Program-made: the position numbers and the translations under genes | Assembly (NCBI GenBank): GCA_016801845.1 | Contig: CM028927.1 | Coordinates: 6,224,501 to 6,288,500, forward strand | DNA length: 64,000 nucleotides | Origin: Polydactylus sextarius | Lineage: Eukaryota; Chordata; Actinopteri; Polynemidae | Direction of reading: 5' to 3' | In this document: positions 36,266 through 48,119 of the stretch, piece by piece | How the letters are laid out: each line of letters begins with the position of its first letter | Position numbering within the stretch: position 1 is the first letter of the stretch | The notes under the pieces: model-generated | What the model saw: only the letters and a program-made list of their open reading frames with translations | What the model was told of the DNA's origin: nothing | The model's database searches: none

Positions 36266-37629
36266 AAGCTGCTCCTAAGAATTTCAGCTTGGAGTCACTT
36301 CAAATATGCAATCAAGTCCATGTCTGCTCGTAGCATGCTCTGGTACCAGTTGGTAATTACTGTATACAAGATGATTACCATACATCTTTTTCAACACCTG
36401 TGTAGAAAATGAAATATTAGACGTGCAGTCACATAAATACACTATGTACAGTCACACACACACACACACACTTAGTGGTACATACACACATAAACCACTG
36501 CAGAGCATAGGAGCTGAGATATTCACCACCATCTGCTGTGCAATCCAAGCATCAAATTGACTATATCGATGATACTTAACAGCTACAACAGCCTCACAAA
36601 CAGTGGAATTTCTCCTGTGAATATTCACTCATACGTCTTTTCAACACGCTGACATGAATGTCAATGGAAGAGCACAGACGTCTCAGGGTGACAGACACAT
36701 CAACACTTGTCGTATATGGGCGTTTACAGCGACCTGGCCACAAAGAACCTGGAGGTTTTCAGAAGTATTTTTTGAAATATTCACCTAGAAAAGGTTTTTT
36801 TCTTATTAGCTCCTTGTCAGTAAGTTGATCATTTGAATGGTTTTGAAATAGTTACATATATCATAATTAACATATGCATATCCGTTCTACTGTTATGTTC
36901 TGTCTTCACATTAGCACATGAACAGCTCAACACCTCCAGACTTTTGTCCATTAAACATATACATAAGCGTGTCATCACCATATTGTGTTGTTTTTTCATT
37001 CACAAGCTTGTCTACCGTTTCCCACCGAAAGATTAAATCAGAGAATGTTTGAGAATGTGATAATTAGATTGATTTAGAACAAAGAGAACAATGTTTAGAA
37101 CAATGTTTTTCCTGCAATATGGATGACAGCTTGGGGAAAATAAAAAAATCCAGCTCATAATATTTGAAATGAATGATAAAAAACACACACCAGACATTTC
37201 TACTACTACTTTCCAAGATCAGGCAGGAACGGTCAACAGTGCTACAGCAAGATTATTCATGATTCCATGCTTACTTTGCCCTTTATCAGTGGACAGTCCT
37301 ACAGCCAAATATCCACCTTCCTGGGAGAAAAAATAAATAAATGGAAGGTTGTGTAAATGATACCTGTGCTGTACTGCTCGAGAAAATGTCAAAACAATTA
37401 TGGAAATTAAGAATAAGCAGCAAGCGGGCGCAGACTGAATGTCAGATAATGAGACTTTGGCTTAAACTCAAAGGTATTTCTCTGCAGCCACAAAAAAAAA
37501 AGATTATATTGGTCTTGGTTATAAAATAAACAGCAGGTATATAATTTTAAAGCATCTTTATTACAATCTTTATGTACAAGATGAAGAGGAATATAATGGA
37601 GGGAGTTGTGGGAAGTTGACATTGCTATT
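36266..37629. other. Non-coding stretch, no gene recognised
   Basis: AT-rich with a CA run near 36455-36472. No coding signal. Confidence 0.45.
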
Positions 37630-37660
37630 GCATGTTTAGGATGTGACATCCTAAACATGC
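37630..37660. repeat. 31-bp perfect palindrome with single-base centre
   Basis: GCATGTTTAGGATGT, then G, then its exact reverse complement. No further pairing extends outside the 15-bp arms. Too short to be a TIR element. Confidence 0.9.
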
Positions 37661-38261
37661 TGAGAACCACTGACTGTGAAGACACATTATCTGTAGTTTC
37701 TAGTTTCTTTTTGTTTTCTTAAGTATAATTAAACTCAGGCGATTGTGTCAAGTGTCAAGTTTATTAGCCAAACTTTCCAAAACAACTCAAATCAATAAGA
37801 CTGACACTAACACTAACAGCCAGAGGGCAGAGAGTCTAACTGTCCACAATCACACTCCTAGCTGTATTAAGTAACTTTCATCAGGGCGTGGGGTGTAAAT
37901 ACAGCAGCAAGCTTTGGGGCGAACTTCCTTCTCTTTGTAACCATGGTTTTGTATCAGCATATTAAGTACACAGTGCTAGAAATAGGCTATTTGAGTAACA
38001 GTGTGGGTGTTGAGGGTGCAGACTCATTACTTTCTCTCCGCAGTAGACCTAAAATTCAATCCCGAGCTTCTTTAGTGGAATTTTTTTTTTTTTTTTAATT
38101 TGTTTTAATTTCTGTAGAAGTGTAGAAGTGCATGTGTGTTCTGCAATAGTCTCTGTAAATAAATAACACTTTACAATCAAAGGAACACTTATGCTGTTTT
38201 CTAAAGTGGAAAAGGACATATGTGATTGTAAATACAATGTAAGCTTCAAGTTGTTCATTTA

Positions 38262-38290
38262 AATGTATGTCATTGTCAATGACATACATT
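38262..38290. repeat. 29-bp perfect palindrome with single-base centre
   Basis: AATGTATGTCATTG, then T, then its exact reverse complement, followed by a second TGTCATTTAAAT-type echo of the left flank. It has the same geometry as the palindrome 0.6 kb to the left but unrelated sequence. Confidence 0.9.
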
Positions 38291-39274
38291 GTAATGTCAT
38301 TTAAATCTGAATTTGAGCTGTTCACAAGGAAATGTTTATATCTGTAGTCACACTGAAGACAGCGTCAGTGTAGACCTGATGTTGGAAGATTTTATGAAAC
38401 ACGTTCACTCCTTCTGTCTGTCTGATGAATGCTTAAGTTCTGTGGCTGGTTGAAATTCGTTCTGACCTTGTTAGAGAGACAACAGATCAATAGGTCTCCA
38501 GACAGATGACAACAGGAAGCTATACAAGATGTAGAAAACCAACAGGAAAACTTGTGTTGTTTGTTTTAATATAAACTTAAAAGGCCTGTAGTGTGTGACC
38601 AGGACAGTTAGGTGAGTGGAGTGTAACATAAAATAATAATAATAATTAGCTTATGGCTCTGGCTGAGCGACTTCTCAGTATTAAATGTCCTCAGGACTTG
38701 CTGCAGCATATGTACTGAAGGACTGATCCTCCTGAGATCTGATTCCAGACAAAAGTAGTCTTTAAACCTGATTATTTCCTATATGAAGCTCAGAGATTGA
38801 CAACAAAAAGACTGTTAGTAGTCATTTGGACTCTTTCAATAGTATTCATCTAACTTAATCAGCAGATGAAGTGTCAAATTGATAAGAAAAGCGATATGAG
38901 TTGAAGTTCAACAGCATCTACTAAATGGACTTTGTGTCAAGATTGTTTTGACAACTAATATTCCAAGAGGGAGAAGGAACTTTTCATCATAAGAAATCAG
39001 AAATATATCATGATTAAATGAAGGGTTTAATTAAATATCAAAGGTATCAGATTGAACTCACATCTATAGCTGATAACTGAGTCTATTTGAGCGCCGAGCG
39101 CAAGCAAGTGCTTATTGACAGGAGCAACGCGGTCGATAATTTTGATGAAATCAGTTTCTAAGAACATTTTGACATCGAAAGAAAAAACACTGAGGTTCAT
39201 TTTAACTGCTGAGGCCCAGTTTGCAAGAATGCAGGAGCTTGAGCCCCAGTTCTCTGACCAATCAGGCTTCATGA

Positions 39275-39320
39275 GACATGAACATTTGGGTTCATGTCGA
39301 GGTGGTGAAGTCCCACCTCG
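39275..39320. other. Two back-to-back hairpins
   Basis: GACATGAAC pairs with GTTCATGTC (39275-39298, 6-base loop) and CGAGGTGG pairs with CCACCTCG (39298-39320, 7-base loop). The stems meet at one base. This resembles a small structured RNA or a chance arrangement; no RNA family is recognised. Confidence 0.5.
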
Positions 39321-41982
39321 CCAGACGAAGCAGCGGGTCTACTTCCAAGCTGATATCTGTACCAATATAGTTAAGTTGTGATTCATGTGTCTTGCTCCTC
39401 AGATGAAACTACATCATCCATATAAATAGTTTTATCTACTTGGTTACTTTTAGTGGGTTTTGACACTTCCATAACCCGAGGAACTGCAGTAATGTAAAGG
39501 CATCTCTGCTTCTTTTCACCATGTACTGATCCCTTTAAGTTATTCTTATTCATTTTGTTGCCATTTTGCCTAAATGGTTTTAGTCATTTGTTTGATAAAA
39601 TTATAGATTTATGAACACCGTCAGGCCGGTGCCATGTGGAAATACGTTTGCTACAAACCACAGAACACTGAAATAAATCTTGTTAAAATCAGTGCAGGTA
39701 TCTGCAGTTGAGCAATAACTAACTCGTATTTTTAAATGCATTATAGAAAGTCAGCTTTTAAACAGGATTAATTATATCGATTAAGACCAAGTCCTGGTTT
39801 AATTATGTGTTTGACGGAGGGGATAAAAAAATTCACAATTACGATACTTACACTTACATTACTTGGCCAAAACTTGATATAATCTAATGTATTACAATTA
39901 CATTTAAAGCATAGGCGATAATAAAATATTTATACAAGCGGTAACACACGCAAACAGCATTTTCATGAACATTCTGAGTGTGTACGTTACACTTTTTGAC
40001 AGGTACTCCATGCTGCACAGATGACTAACAGCATCCCTAATGACATCTGAATCTGTATTGATATTCAACGTCGCCTGATCTCAGAGACGCACCGAGCAAT
40101 GCGGCTCGCTACAGACTGGATGATTAAAGTGCAACACTGAGTTAGCAGCAAAAACCTCCATAAATAAATACAATAAAATGCATAAGCAAAAAAGAAACAC
40201 AGAAACGATGCGCTTGTTTTTTGATCACCACCGTAATGTATTCACGCACATCCGCATGTCGGAGTGCCGTTTCTCTCCTTGCTTTGCTTTCTGAGAAGTG
40301 CTTGCTTTTATTATCATATTAGTCTACATTATGATGAAAGAGTGTATGAGCTTTTCGTCGCAATAGACCACCTGCTGCAATCTCATTATGATACAGGAAA
40401 TGCATGCTGTCTCACACCCTGATAAACCTCACACAAACACACACTCGCAGGCATCTGCCCAAGCACCTGTAGAGGTTTTTAAGCTCTGCCAGCTGCCCGG
40501 CCAGCCTAAGCTCGCAGTGCCAGTGCCTGTCATAATCTGCAAAGCCACCGCACAGAGACACATTTAAAACTGCTCTAATGTATGTGTGCGTGTGTACACA
40601 AGACCAGTTTCATAAGAACTGTTACATACTTGTGCTATGGAAAAATCCAGATTCATTATGAAGCTTCCCTTTGAGGGGGAAGGCAAGTAATTACTTTTTC
40701 TTTAAAAACCAGGGATTGACTCTTGCTTCGCCTATAGAGTCTAAGAGTAAACAATCTAAGAGGCTTTGGTGAGCAAGAGAGAAAAAAAAACAGTTATTCC
40801 AATAACTCCTCTTTGAAAGAGAGACTACTCTTGTGTACTTGCACCCTCTTTCCTTTTGCTCTGTTATCAGAAGAAGGCACACAGTCAGTGGGGGGATGCT
40901 GTCCATCTTTTACTGACACTTCTCCCCACAACACCACACCTCAGTATCCACTCTCCTTCATTATTCCTTGTTCTGTGCTCTTCTTATTCCAGGCCAGAAA
41001 CTTTTCTCATCTGTCTAAACCCTTTCTCCTCTTCCTCCTCCTCCTCCTCTTCTTCCTCTCTGTTTCACCATAAGTCATGTTTCGCCGTCTATCTAGATCA
41101 CCAGCATCAACTCTCTCATTTCGACTTTCGCCTCAAAGAAAGTCAGCGCCAGAAATGTCAATCTGAAGTGTTTATTCCCGTTACATAATATAAAATCCCA
41201 TTACTTTGCTCCGTGAAATTAATAGGAAATGTAGTAAATTTAATGTAGTACATCCATTGTTTCATCAGGGCTGGTGGATATTTGGCGGAAATTCATTCCT
41301 ATTCCTACAAAGACCTCGTATTCACTTTAAAGCTTTTCAACAAAAAAAAAAAAAAAATGAGCTCCACACCAAACACTTCTCTGATTTTTTAATCTAGCTC
41401 GCGGCACAAAATTCATTTCACAAAAAATTCTACTGTGATCTCTTATCAGCTTTAGATAGCTGAGAAAATTCTGAAAAGTAAAATAATTATCCCAAAGCCA
41501 AGGCTACAATATGAGATTAGAGGGAAAAAACATTAGCAGCAGAAGTAAATGGAAAAAAGCACAAGTATGTTTCCATAACAACTAGGCAACTCAACTAAAG
41601 AAGAGTGTGTGATAGGATCTCCAGAATGGATAATGGGTGGTCCTTGTTGTTGCATTTTATTTATGAGTTCACAAATAAGTGTTTATAGAATAACTGTCTA
41701 TTTATTATACACTGTTCAGCAATAGATATTAATTAAGTAGCAGTTCTATCACTGGTGGTGTAGGTGAGTTTGTGCAAGAAATGTACTGTTGAAATGTTTG
41801 ATCCCAGCCAGACTAGGTTATGCATGGTGCTGATTGTTCAATTGTTAAATATTATTATTGCAGAAAGAGCCCTTTTTTTTTTTTTTTCTAAACTTTTCTT
41901 AACATTTCTGGGCCCATAGCTCATTTATTTCCAAGTCAAATATTGTCAAGTTCTAAAAAACATCTTGGAACCAAAGGGTTAA

Positions 41983-42177
41983 CGTGGGTGTTCTCCAGGT
42001 GCTGTAGTTTCCTCCTACAGTCCAGAAACATCCAGCAACTGATGACTTTAAATGATCAGTATTTCCTCTGCGTATGTAGGCTCTGCGATGTTGTGTACCA
42101 CGCCGTCGCCGACAGTCAGCTGGGATCAACAAAGCCTGCAATCCTTAACACAGTGTGGAAAATGGATGGCTGGATGC
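41983..42177 (+). mobile_element. L2-type LINE 3' region, degraded
   Basis: GTGGGTGTTCTCCAGGTGCT, TTTCCTCCTACAGTCCAGAA, the following ATGACTTTAAAT, then CTCTGCGATG, CAGCTGGGAT and a terminal AAAATGGATGGCTGGATG follow the order of the 3' untranslated part of fish L2 elements. About 195 bp, plus strand, no coding sequence. Confidence 0.78.
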
Positions 42178-42660
42178 ATTTAAATGAAATAGTTAGACAC
42201 ACCACAGCAACCAATGTGAGAAGTTGGTCTGTTTCAGACCTGTTTCACTAAAACACATTCACAGCCCCCAGTCCTGCTGTTCCTATTGACAGTTAGTGGG
42301 TTGATACAGCTGAGGAACCTGGTGTAACACACTAAAGTTGATTGACAGATTCCAGCTACTATCTGTTGGCTGTCTGCGTTATAGCCCTAACTATCTGCTT
42401 CCGAGGCCGTCCAAGGACATCTTACTATTGCTACTCCATACCCGAAAATGACTCAGCACCAATCAATTTCAACTGTACCTCCAATTTAAGCTGACAAAGA
42501 GATTGTTGCCCAGTCTTCTAATTTTTAAATTTGAGTCAGCCAAAAGTTTCACTTTCAAATGGCAAGATTTAATTAATTCGTTGATAAAACAATTGACTGC
42601 CATCCTTCTTCACACTAACTTCTGTTTTAATAACGCCTTTCCTCTATTTCTCTCTTTCTC
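42178..42660. other. Non-coding stretch, no gene recognised
   Basis: AT-rich. Its right end becomes a long pyrimidine tract leading to the candidate splice acceptor at 42669. Confidence 0.4.
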
Positions 42661-42770
42661 TCATTTCAGCCAACCCCTGCACACACAATGCCTGCCCACG
42701 CTCTGCCAGTGGCTCCGTGCGGACCATTCTAACCTACCCTCCCTTTAAACAGCATCATTCACATTTTCCC
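42640..42770 (+). other. Candidate 3' splice site and short open segment
   Basis: CTATTTCTCTCTTTCTCTCA, then TTTCAG (AG at 42668-42669), with a CACTAAC branch-point-like word near 42612, is a textbook acceptor. The downstream 60-100 bp is open in all three frames, but none gives a recognisable peptide, and no donor stands out before the stops. It could be a non-coding RNA exon, a cryptic site or chance. Confidence 0.2.
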
Positions 42771-43160
42771 TAAGATGAATATATTCACTTCTCCACCGCT
42801 GTGCCCTTCCTCATCGTCCATCTATCATTTCCTTTACACCCCCCCGCTGGTTCTCCACCACCTCTTGACCCCTTCATCCACCTCTGCGTCGCCATGCCGA
42901 CAAACGGCGCACGCTTACAGCAGAGCGGGGTCTCATGATTGGTGCGGGGTAGCCAGCCAAGAGCACTGGCCCGGGCCCAGGACCAGAGCAGCAATCCTGG
43001 GCGGCCCATGCTCAGATTAGCCCCTCCTCAGAGTGGCACTGGAGCTCCCCTGCTCCCTGGGCTCCAGCTGGAGGAGAAGAGATTAGAGGCAGAGGGAGGA
43101 GCAGATTGAGACACCAGAGATTCCATGGGCCATTTTTAGACTGCCTGTGAAATTGGATAA
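42771..43160. promoter_or_regulatory. Candidate conserved non-coding block, GC-rich
   Basis: About 390 bp of higher GC in an AT-rich region, without simple repeats. It is open for about 80 codons on the plus strand and 74 on the minus strand, but neither product resembles a family. Words such as GATTAGC and CAGCTGG are present. Composition suggests a functional non-coding block; an exon cannot be excluded. Confidence 0.25.
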
Positions 43161-43699
43161 CAGATTACTCTCAAATGTCCTCCTAACACTTTATATTAAG
43201 TAGAACTAATAACATTAATCTAATAAATTGCCAAATACTTCAGTGGCGCTTTGAGGCAAGTGCAGGAAACCGGGTGTGTTCTCTTTCTTGTCAACAGAAG
43301 ATATGTAAAGTTGCAGTTTGGGTGTAGTCGTGACCAATTAGGTTGTTTCGGATGTGGTTGTTTGCGTTTTTTGTTTATTTAAAGCCGCACCGACCAGTAT
43401 TCTTAACATTAACGAAACACACAGTTGACAATGTGACAATGTAATGTGAAAAAAAAAAGAAAAGGAATTCAGACACAGTTTTACCACCCACCTCTTTATT
43501 GCCCCTCAGCGCTACAGATCATTCTTTTTGTTTGTCCTCCTGCAAATTATACCCTCCAACATTGTTAATGCAGGGTAGCAGGTAACAGACCACTGCTTTT
43601 CTTGTAAGAGTTTTGACAAAAGTAATAGAAAATTCTGGCACAGCGCCGAGCAAAAAGATTTGTAAATGTTAGGAGGCCGTAAAGGAGAGTTTATCAGCT
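43161..43699. other. Non-coding stretch, no gene recognised
   Basis: AT-rich, with an A9 tract near 43449. No coding signal. Confidence 0.4.
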
Positions 43700-44200
43700 C
43701 ATTCTACTGACCCAGAGTTGGCCGGATAAAAAGCAAATAATACAGCATTAAACCACACTTTTTCAATTAGGAGAAAATATTCCAAAGGCATTCAATACAA
43801 GGGCAATTAAAAGCTAGTAAAAAAAAATTAAAAGCATATTATTGTGACACAATAAAATTAAGGTTAAGGCTAATTCCCATAGAGAGTGAGGGGGGAAAAA
43901 AAGCAACCCCAATTGGGTCAGTAATTAAACAAAAGCAAAGGTGGTGGGTGTAGATGTTCAACAAACCAAACCAACCAAAGAAATAAAAAAAAAAAAAAAA
44001 CTATAATTTAATTTTGCTACAATTTGTGCACAGATAAAGAAACAAGGAAATTTGGGCTGGCAGCTACCGTCAATTACAACGTGGTTCAGGCTTAGCGTTC
44101 ATCCTCAGGCTGCCTGGGAATTTATGCGCATACAGTGCATCTGCATGAACCGAGCATATTAAATGCTCAATTTCTGCTCAATTGAAAATAATAAAAGGCG
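43700..44200. promoter_or_regulatory. Candidate conserved non-coding block, AT-rich
   Basis: Contains CAATTAGG, CAATTAAAAG and GTCAATTAC words, an octamer-like TTTATGCGCATA near 44121 and a small hairpin GAGCAT/ATGCTC near 44153-44170. This homeodomain/POU-like density is typical of developmental enhancers but is only suggestive here. Confidence 0.25.
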
Positions 44201-44214
44201 GGTAAACAATGGAG

Positions 44215-44330
44215 CAAAAAAAAAAAACAAAACAAAAAAAAAAAAAACAAACAGAGGTACCAAAAAATAGAGAGAAAAAAAATCTCACATCATGTTAAAA
44301 TTAGTACAAAAAAAAAAAAAAAAAAACCTA
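44215..44330. repeat. A-rich low-complexity tract
   Basis: Interrupted A runs (44215-44252, then A19-20 near 44308-44326). Confidence 0.85.
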
Positions 44331-44493
44331 ATATATTCGTATCTATCAGCTTCTCTTTCAATATGTTGTGTTATCGGTGATTGGTGAGGTTGTATGAAAA
44401 GCACAAGCTGCTGCTTTTTCTGGCTTTTAATTTATTTTATTTATTTATTTTTGTGTTTTTTTTCCCCTCTACTTCTGTCACAGTTCCACAGTG

Positions 44494-44528
44494 ACATATA
44501 TATATATATCTCACATATATATATCACT

Positions 44529-44612
<84 letters not shown>

Positions 44613-44640
44613 GGTCATATATATAGTATATCTTATATCA
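44494..44640. repeat. Compound (TA)n/(CA)n/(TA)n satellite
   Basis: TA units at 44494-44509 and 44516-44524, CA units at 44528-44542, then about 70 bp of TA with one interruption and a degraded TATATAGTATATC edge. Poly-A runs flank it at 44646-44657 and 44688-44706. Confidence 0.9.
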
Positions 44641-44709
44641 TACATAAAAAAAAAAAAGGTCAAGAGCAGTAATCTTATGTCAACCCAAAAAAAAAAAAAA
44701 AAAAAAACA

Positions 44710-45462
44710 CAACGTCCCCGCGGGAGCCGCATCCCCTCACCCGCACTCTTCTTCCCCTTCCACGAAAAACGAAGGAATGTGTCAGAAGAAACGCCTCCTC
44801 ATTTTCTTCCGTGTATTAATCACATACTCAAGCGATCCTGTCATGCTACAAAATTGGATTTTACTCGGGTGCGTGTGTGTGTGTGTCAGGCGTTCGGCTC
44901 TGTTTACAGAAAAAGAGGTTGAAGGGCCAAATCAATACAGATTCTTTGGTGGGATGAATCAATAGGCAGGAGCAAAGGTTAACCTGCCTCTGACTGTGTG
45001 ATGGCTCTCTGCAAGTATCTAGTACCCCTTAACCTTTAGCATGGCATCATTGACTGCAGCTCACAGCGGTGTGCCTTGGTTTAACCAATCGCAACAGCCT
45101 CTTCCTTGAGGTGCCACTAATTCGGGGAGCTTTTACTATCTGCTATGTTTCGGTTAAAATAACATCTACCTTCTGAGAAACACTCTCGCATTTATACTTA
45201 ACAGTGATTTTCACAAATGTTTTATCATTATTGCATTTGCAAAGACTGCGTTGCTCTTCTGTTGATTGCTGATAATATTGGCGATGTCGGAATTTAATTG
45301 CAGCAGTGTCTCACCCCTGATAACAGCATCAGATAAATGGCTAAAATGTGAAATCTAACGGTTGAAATGTACTTGATGAATCTCACAATGTGGGAGATTA
45401 TTTTACATCGTCCATCACTAAATGTGGTTATGAGGGAAAAAAAAAAAATACTTTTATTACAT

Positions 45463-45463
<1 letters not shown>
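44710..45463. other. Non-coding stretch, no gene recognised
   Basis: A short GC-rich patch at 44712-44760 is followed by mixed sequence. No coding signal. Confidence 0.4.

Positions 45464-45496
<33 letters not shown>
45464..45496. repeat. (CA)n microsatellite
   Basis: 16 perfect CA units. Confidence 0.95.
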
Positions 45497-45498
<2 letters not shown>

Positions 45499-45859
45499 AG
45501 AGATATGAGAGACCAATCAAAGAACCAAACTTCCTGTGTTCACTGTCACATCTCGAGTTTACTCGAGTGCTGCACTTCTAATAACTCAACACGATCCATA
45601 ATGTTTTAAAGGTATTTATAGAAAAATAGCACAAGCTTAGATGAAACTGCCCACTATACACCTATGATTTGTTGTCATCTCTACCTTAGGAAGTGAGAAC
45701 AGATACTGACCGCCCTTTACGTCTATAGCCCTGATCTGAATGCGAATGTGTTGTTAACAATGTGTCATCTTTAATAATCATCGTTAAATTGCTCATTCTC
45801 ACAGTTTGTCTCGTGTAATGTAAATATAACAAAGAACAGAGACGAACGTCAGAGGAAAT

Positions 45860-46312
45860 ACGTGATCAAGGATACGAGCGAAGCATCCCCTTCACCACAG
45901 AGACTCGTGTTTGATTCCTGATAGTGATGCCTCTAGGCCGTTTTACTCGAGATGCTGAACAAGTCAGAGATTAGTAAGGTTTCATCTCTTATGTAAGGGG
46001 CCTCTTCAGTTCTGATAGATTGCTAGTGACCCTTACAGCCATCACTAAAACTTGGCTGCACCTGCCAGACGAATGACATTAGAAAACCTTTTGTGTCCAC
46101 CTCACTGAGGTTCAGTTGTGAGATTTCGCTTCTCTCTGTGAGGAAGCTGCTTGGGTGAAAGGTGAACCATCTTCAGGAATCAACAACTAAGTCCATTTGT
46201 TGTGGATTCAGTGCTGCTGGATACTATGACCTGGAAGAGCATGTCAGGCTCCACACTCACACACACGATTGTATCCCGTTTCCCCCTGGGATCAATAAAT
46301 TATTTCTCATTC
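45860..46312 (+). mobile_element. Probable tRNA-derived SINE with LINE-type tail
   Basis: A tRNA-like head: GAGACTCGTGTTTGATTCCT contains a B-box-like GTTTGATTCC near 45909-45918, with GATACGAGCGAAGCATCC upstream in the A-box region. About 350 bp further on, TTTCCCCCTGGGATCAATAA (46279 onward) matches the LINE-type 3' tail seen at 36190-36265. The span is long for a SINE and the two parts may belong to different insertions. Confidence 0.4.
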
Positions 46313-47808
46313 TGATTTATTTTTGAGCAGAGATTTTGAGTTTGGAGAGTTTAGAGGCACAGACGAAAGGAATCCTGTTATGTGTCATTGTAGAGGATGT
46401 GAACAACTTATTCGCTTGTTTCATTTGACTTGAACGGTCTAGCCTCAAGTTGCATTTGAATGTTCCAAAACGTCTCTGCTAAGTTGCCTTCAAATAGAAG
46501 AAAGTAGATGTCTACAAACTGCATTATGGATTATGAAATGCCTTTTTGGCCTCAAAATGCATATTATGTGTAAAACTCAACTAAATCAAGTTTGACATAC
46601 CAACATTACATTTCCATGGCTAATGCAGAATAGGTAGTTGGCCCGACGCATCTGAATTCAAGTCTAAGGACGAGTGCTGGATAAAACACAAAAGGTTTTG
46701 AATGATGAATAGTGTGACACTGATCCAGGGTCCTGTCTGAAGGTTCGGCGAAGCTTTGAAGTTTCGTTTTGAGGGATCAGAGGAATGCTGCAGTCACGGA
46801 CGAGCCTAAAGTACACGTACAGAATCTGATGCCTTGTGAAAGCACCAAATGATGAGTTTATGACCCGCTATATTTTTGTAGCTCATATTCTCATATTATC
46901 TTCATTCGGTCGTCATAGATTTGATTCAAGCTGGGCTCACTTGAACAGTTTCGTTTAAATTTAGCCACAGCTCTGGTTATTATTCACTCTTGTGATAACA
47001 CTTTACTTACTTGTAGCTGCAACTAAAGAAAGACGCTGACATCGACACTAGAAATGCTGTCAGTGCTGCTGCACAACAGCAAAAAAATAAAAAATAAAAA
47101 AAAGGCCACAGTGTGTGCTTTAGAAACGCATCTATTCCTGTACATATGTTTCTGCATATCACCTAACCCAAAGTCAGTTCAGTGACAGCGCTTTCCAGGA
47201 ACAGGAACAGGCAGGAACATTAAATTCCCACAACCACAGCAGTGCATTTAGCCGTTCATCACCGATCAGCAACAAGGTTTCCCTCCTGTTTCTCTTTGAT
47301 CTTTACCCTGCACCTTCACTGAATGCACAAGTACAAATCTTTAAAGTGCCTATAACAACAACAAAAAAACCCTTACTTAATTTTCTCATATCCATGTCTG
47401 AGTTTGCCAAAGAACACAAAGATATAACAGAGGCGAGGCCTAGGACTGTGATGTCTTAATCAAAGGCTGCAAGAAAAGCACATTTGCTGAATATTTCTCT
47501 ACTGATCTAAAAGAGAAAAGAAGGAACAAAAGAACCGGGGCCCTTTCGGTGCTTGCGAGGCACACATATGTGCAGGCTGTCAAGGTCAGGAAAAAGAAAG
47601 AAAAAAATTAGACATTTCAGGAGACGTGCTGCGTGCGAACGATTCCTGGCTTGCGGCTTAGGTTTTACTGATGCAATCGATGGTTCGGAGAGGGTTTTAG
47701 CTGTGAGGTTTACGTGGTTAACAGCCTTTAAAAAGAGCTGTGACGCATTACACAAAACCTTCCCTTGACTTTTAAACAGCCAATAATATGAAAGGGAGTA
47801 CATAGGTC
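46313..47808. other. Non-coding stretch, no gene recognised
   Basis: AT-rich unique sequence. No coding or repeat signal recognised. Confidence 0.45.
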
Positions 47809-47821
47809 TCTGTGTGTGGGT

Positions 47822-47864
<43 letters not shown>

Positions 47865-47912
47865 TGTGTGTAGGGAGGGGGGGAGAGAGGGAGAAAGAGA
47901 GAGAGGGGTTAA
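47809..47912. repeat. (TG)n tract followed by purine (GA)n tract
   Basis: About 30 TG units with GGTG interruptions (47809-47871), then AGGGAGGGGGGG and GAGAGA repeats to 47912. The purine part has G runs that could fold as a quadruplex. Confidence 0.9.
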
Positions 47913-48119
47913 GTAAGAACGTGTGTAGAAAAGCAAAAGCAGCTCCAGCCATGCAATCACAGAAAATGACACATGACATTTCGAGCTCACTTTGTTCCAT
48001 ATAGCAATCCTCACTGTAAATTACCAAACCAATCACCCGTGACCACTTCTTTCTCCTCCTTTTTACCTCCCTCTCTCTCTCTCTGTGTCTGTACAAGCAA
48101 GCAACACATGCAGCCAGAG

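Larger units (their letters stand above)
37661..41982. other. Non-coding stretch, no gene recognised
   Basis: Holds a second palindrome (38262-38290), two adjacent hairpins (39275-39320), a T16 run near 38082-38097, a CTC/CCT-rich run near 41030-41060 and A15-17 tracts. The minus-strand frame at 39027-39272 has a protein-like look and CpG-rich codons, but I cannot tie it to any family. Confidence 0.4.

Noticed and set aside
37630..37660. microRNA precursor
   Set aside because: A 15-bp stem with a single-base centre is far too short for a pre-miRNA, and no known miRNA seed is present.
42775..43020. GC-rich two-strand open frames as a coding exon
   Set aside because: Neither translation resembles a protein family; higher GC alone explains the lack of stops. 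Kept only as a candidate non-coding block.
44394..44672. Tyr-Ile repeat protein
   Set aside because: Translation of the (TA)n satellite.
47728..48096. 122-codon minus-strand frame with Thr-His repeats
   Set aside because: Produced by the TG/CA and GA microsatellite it spans.
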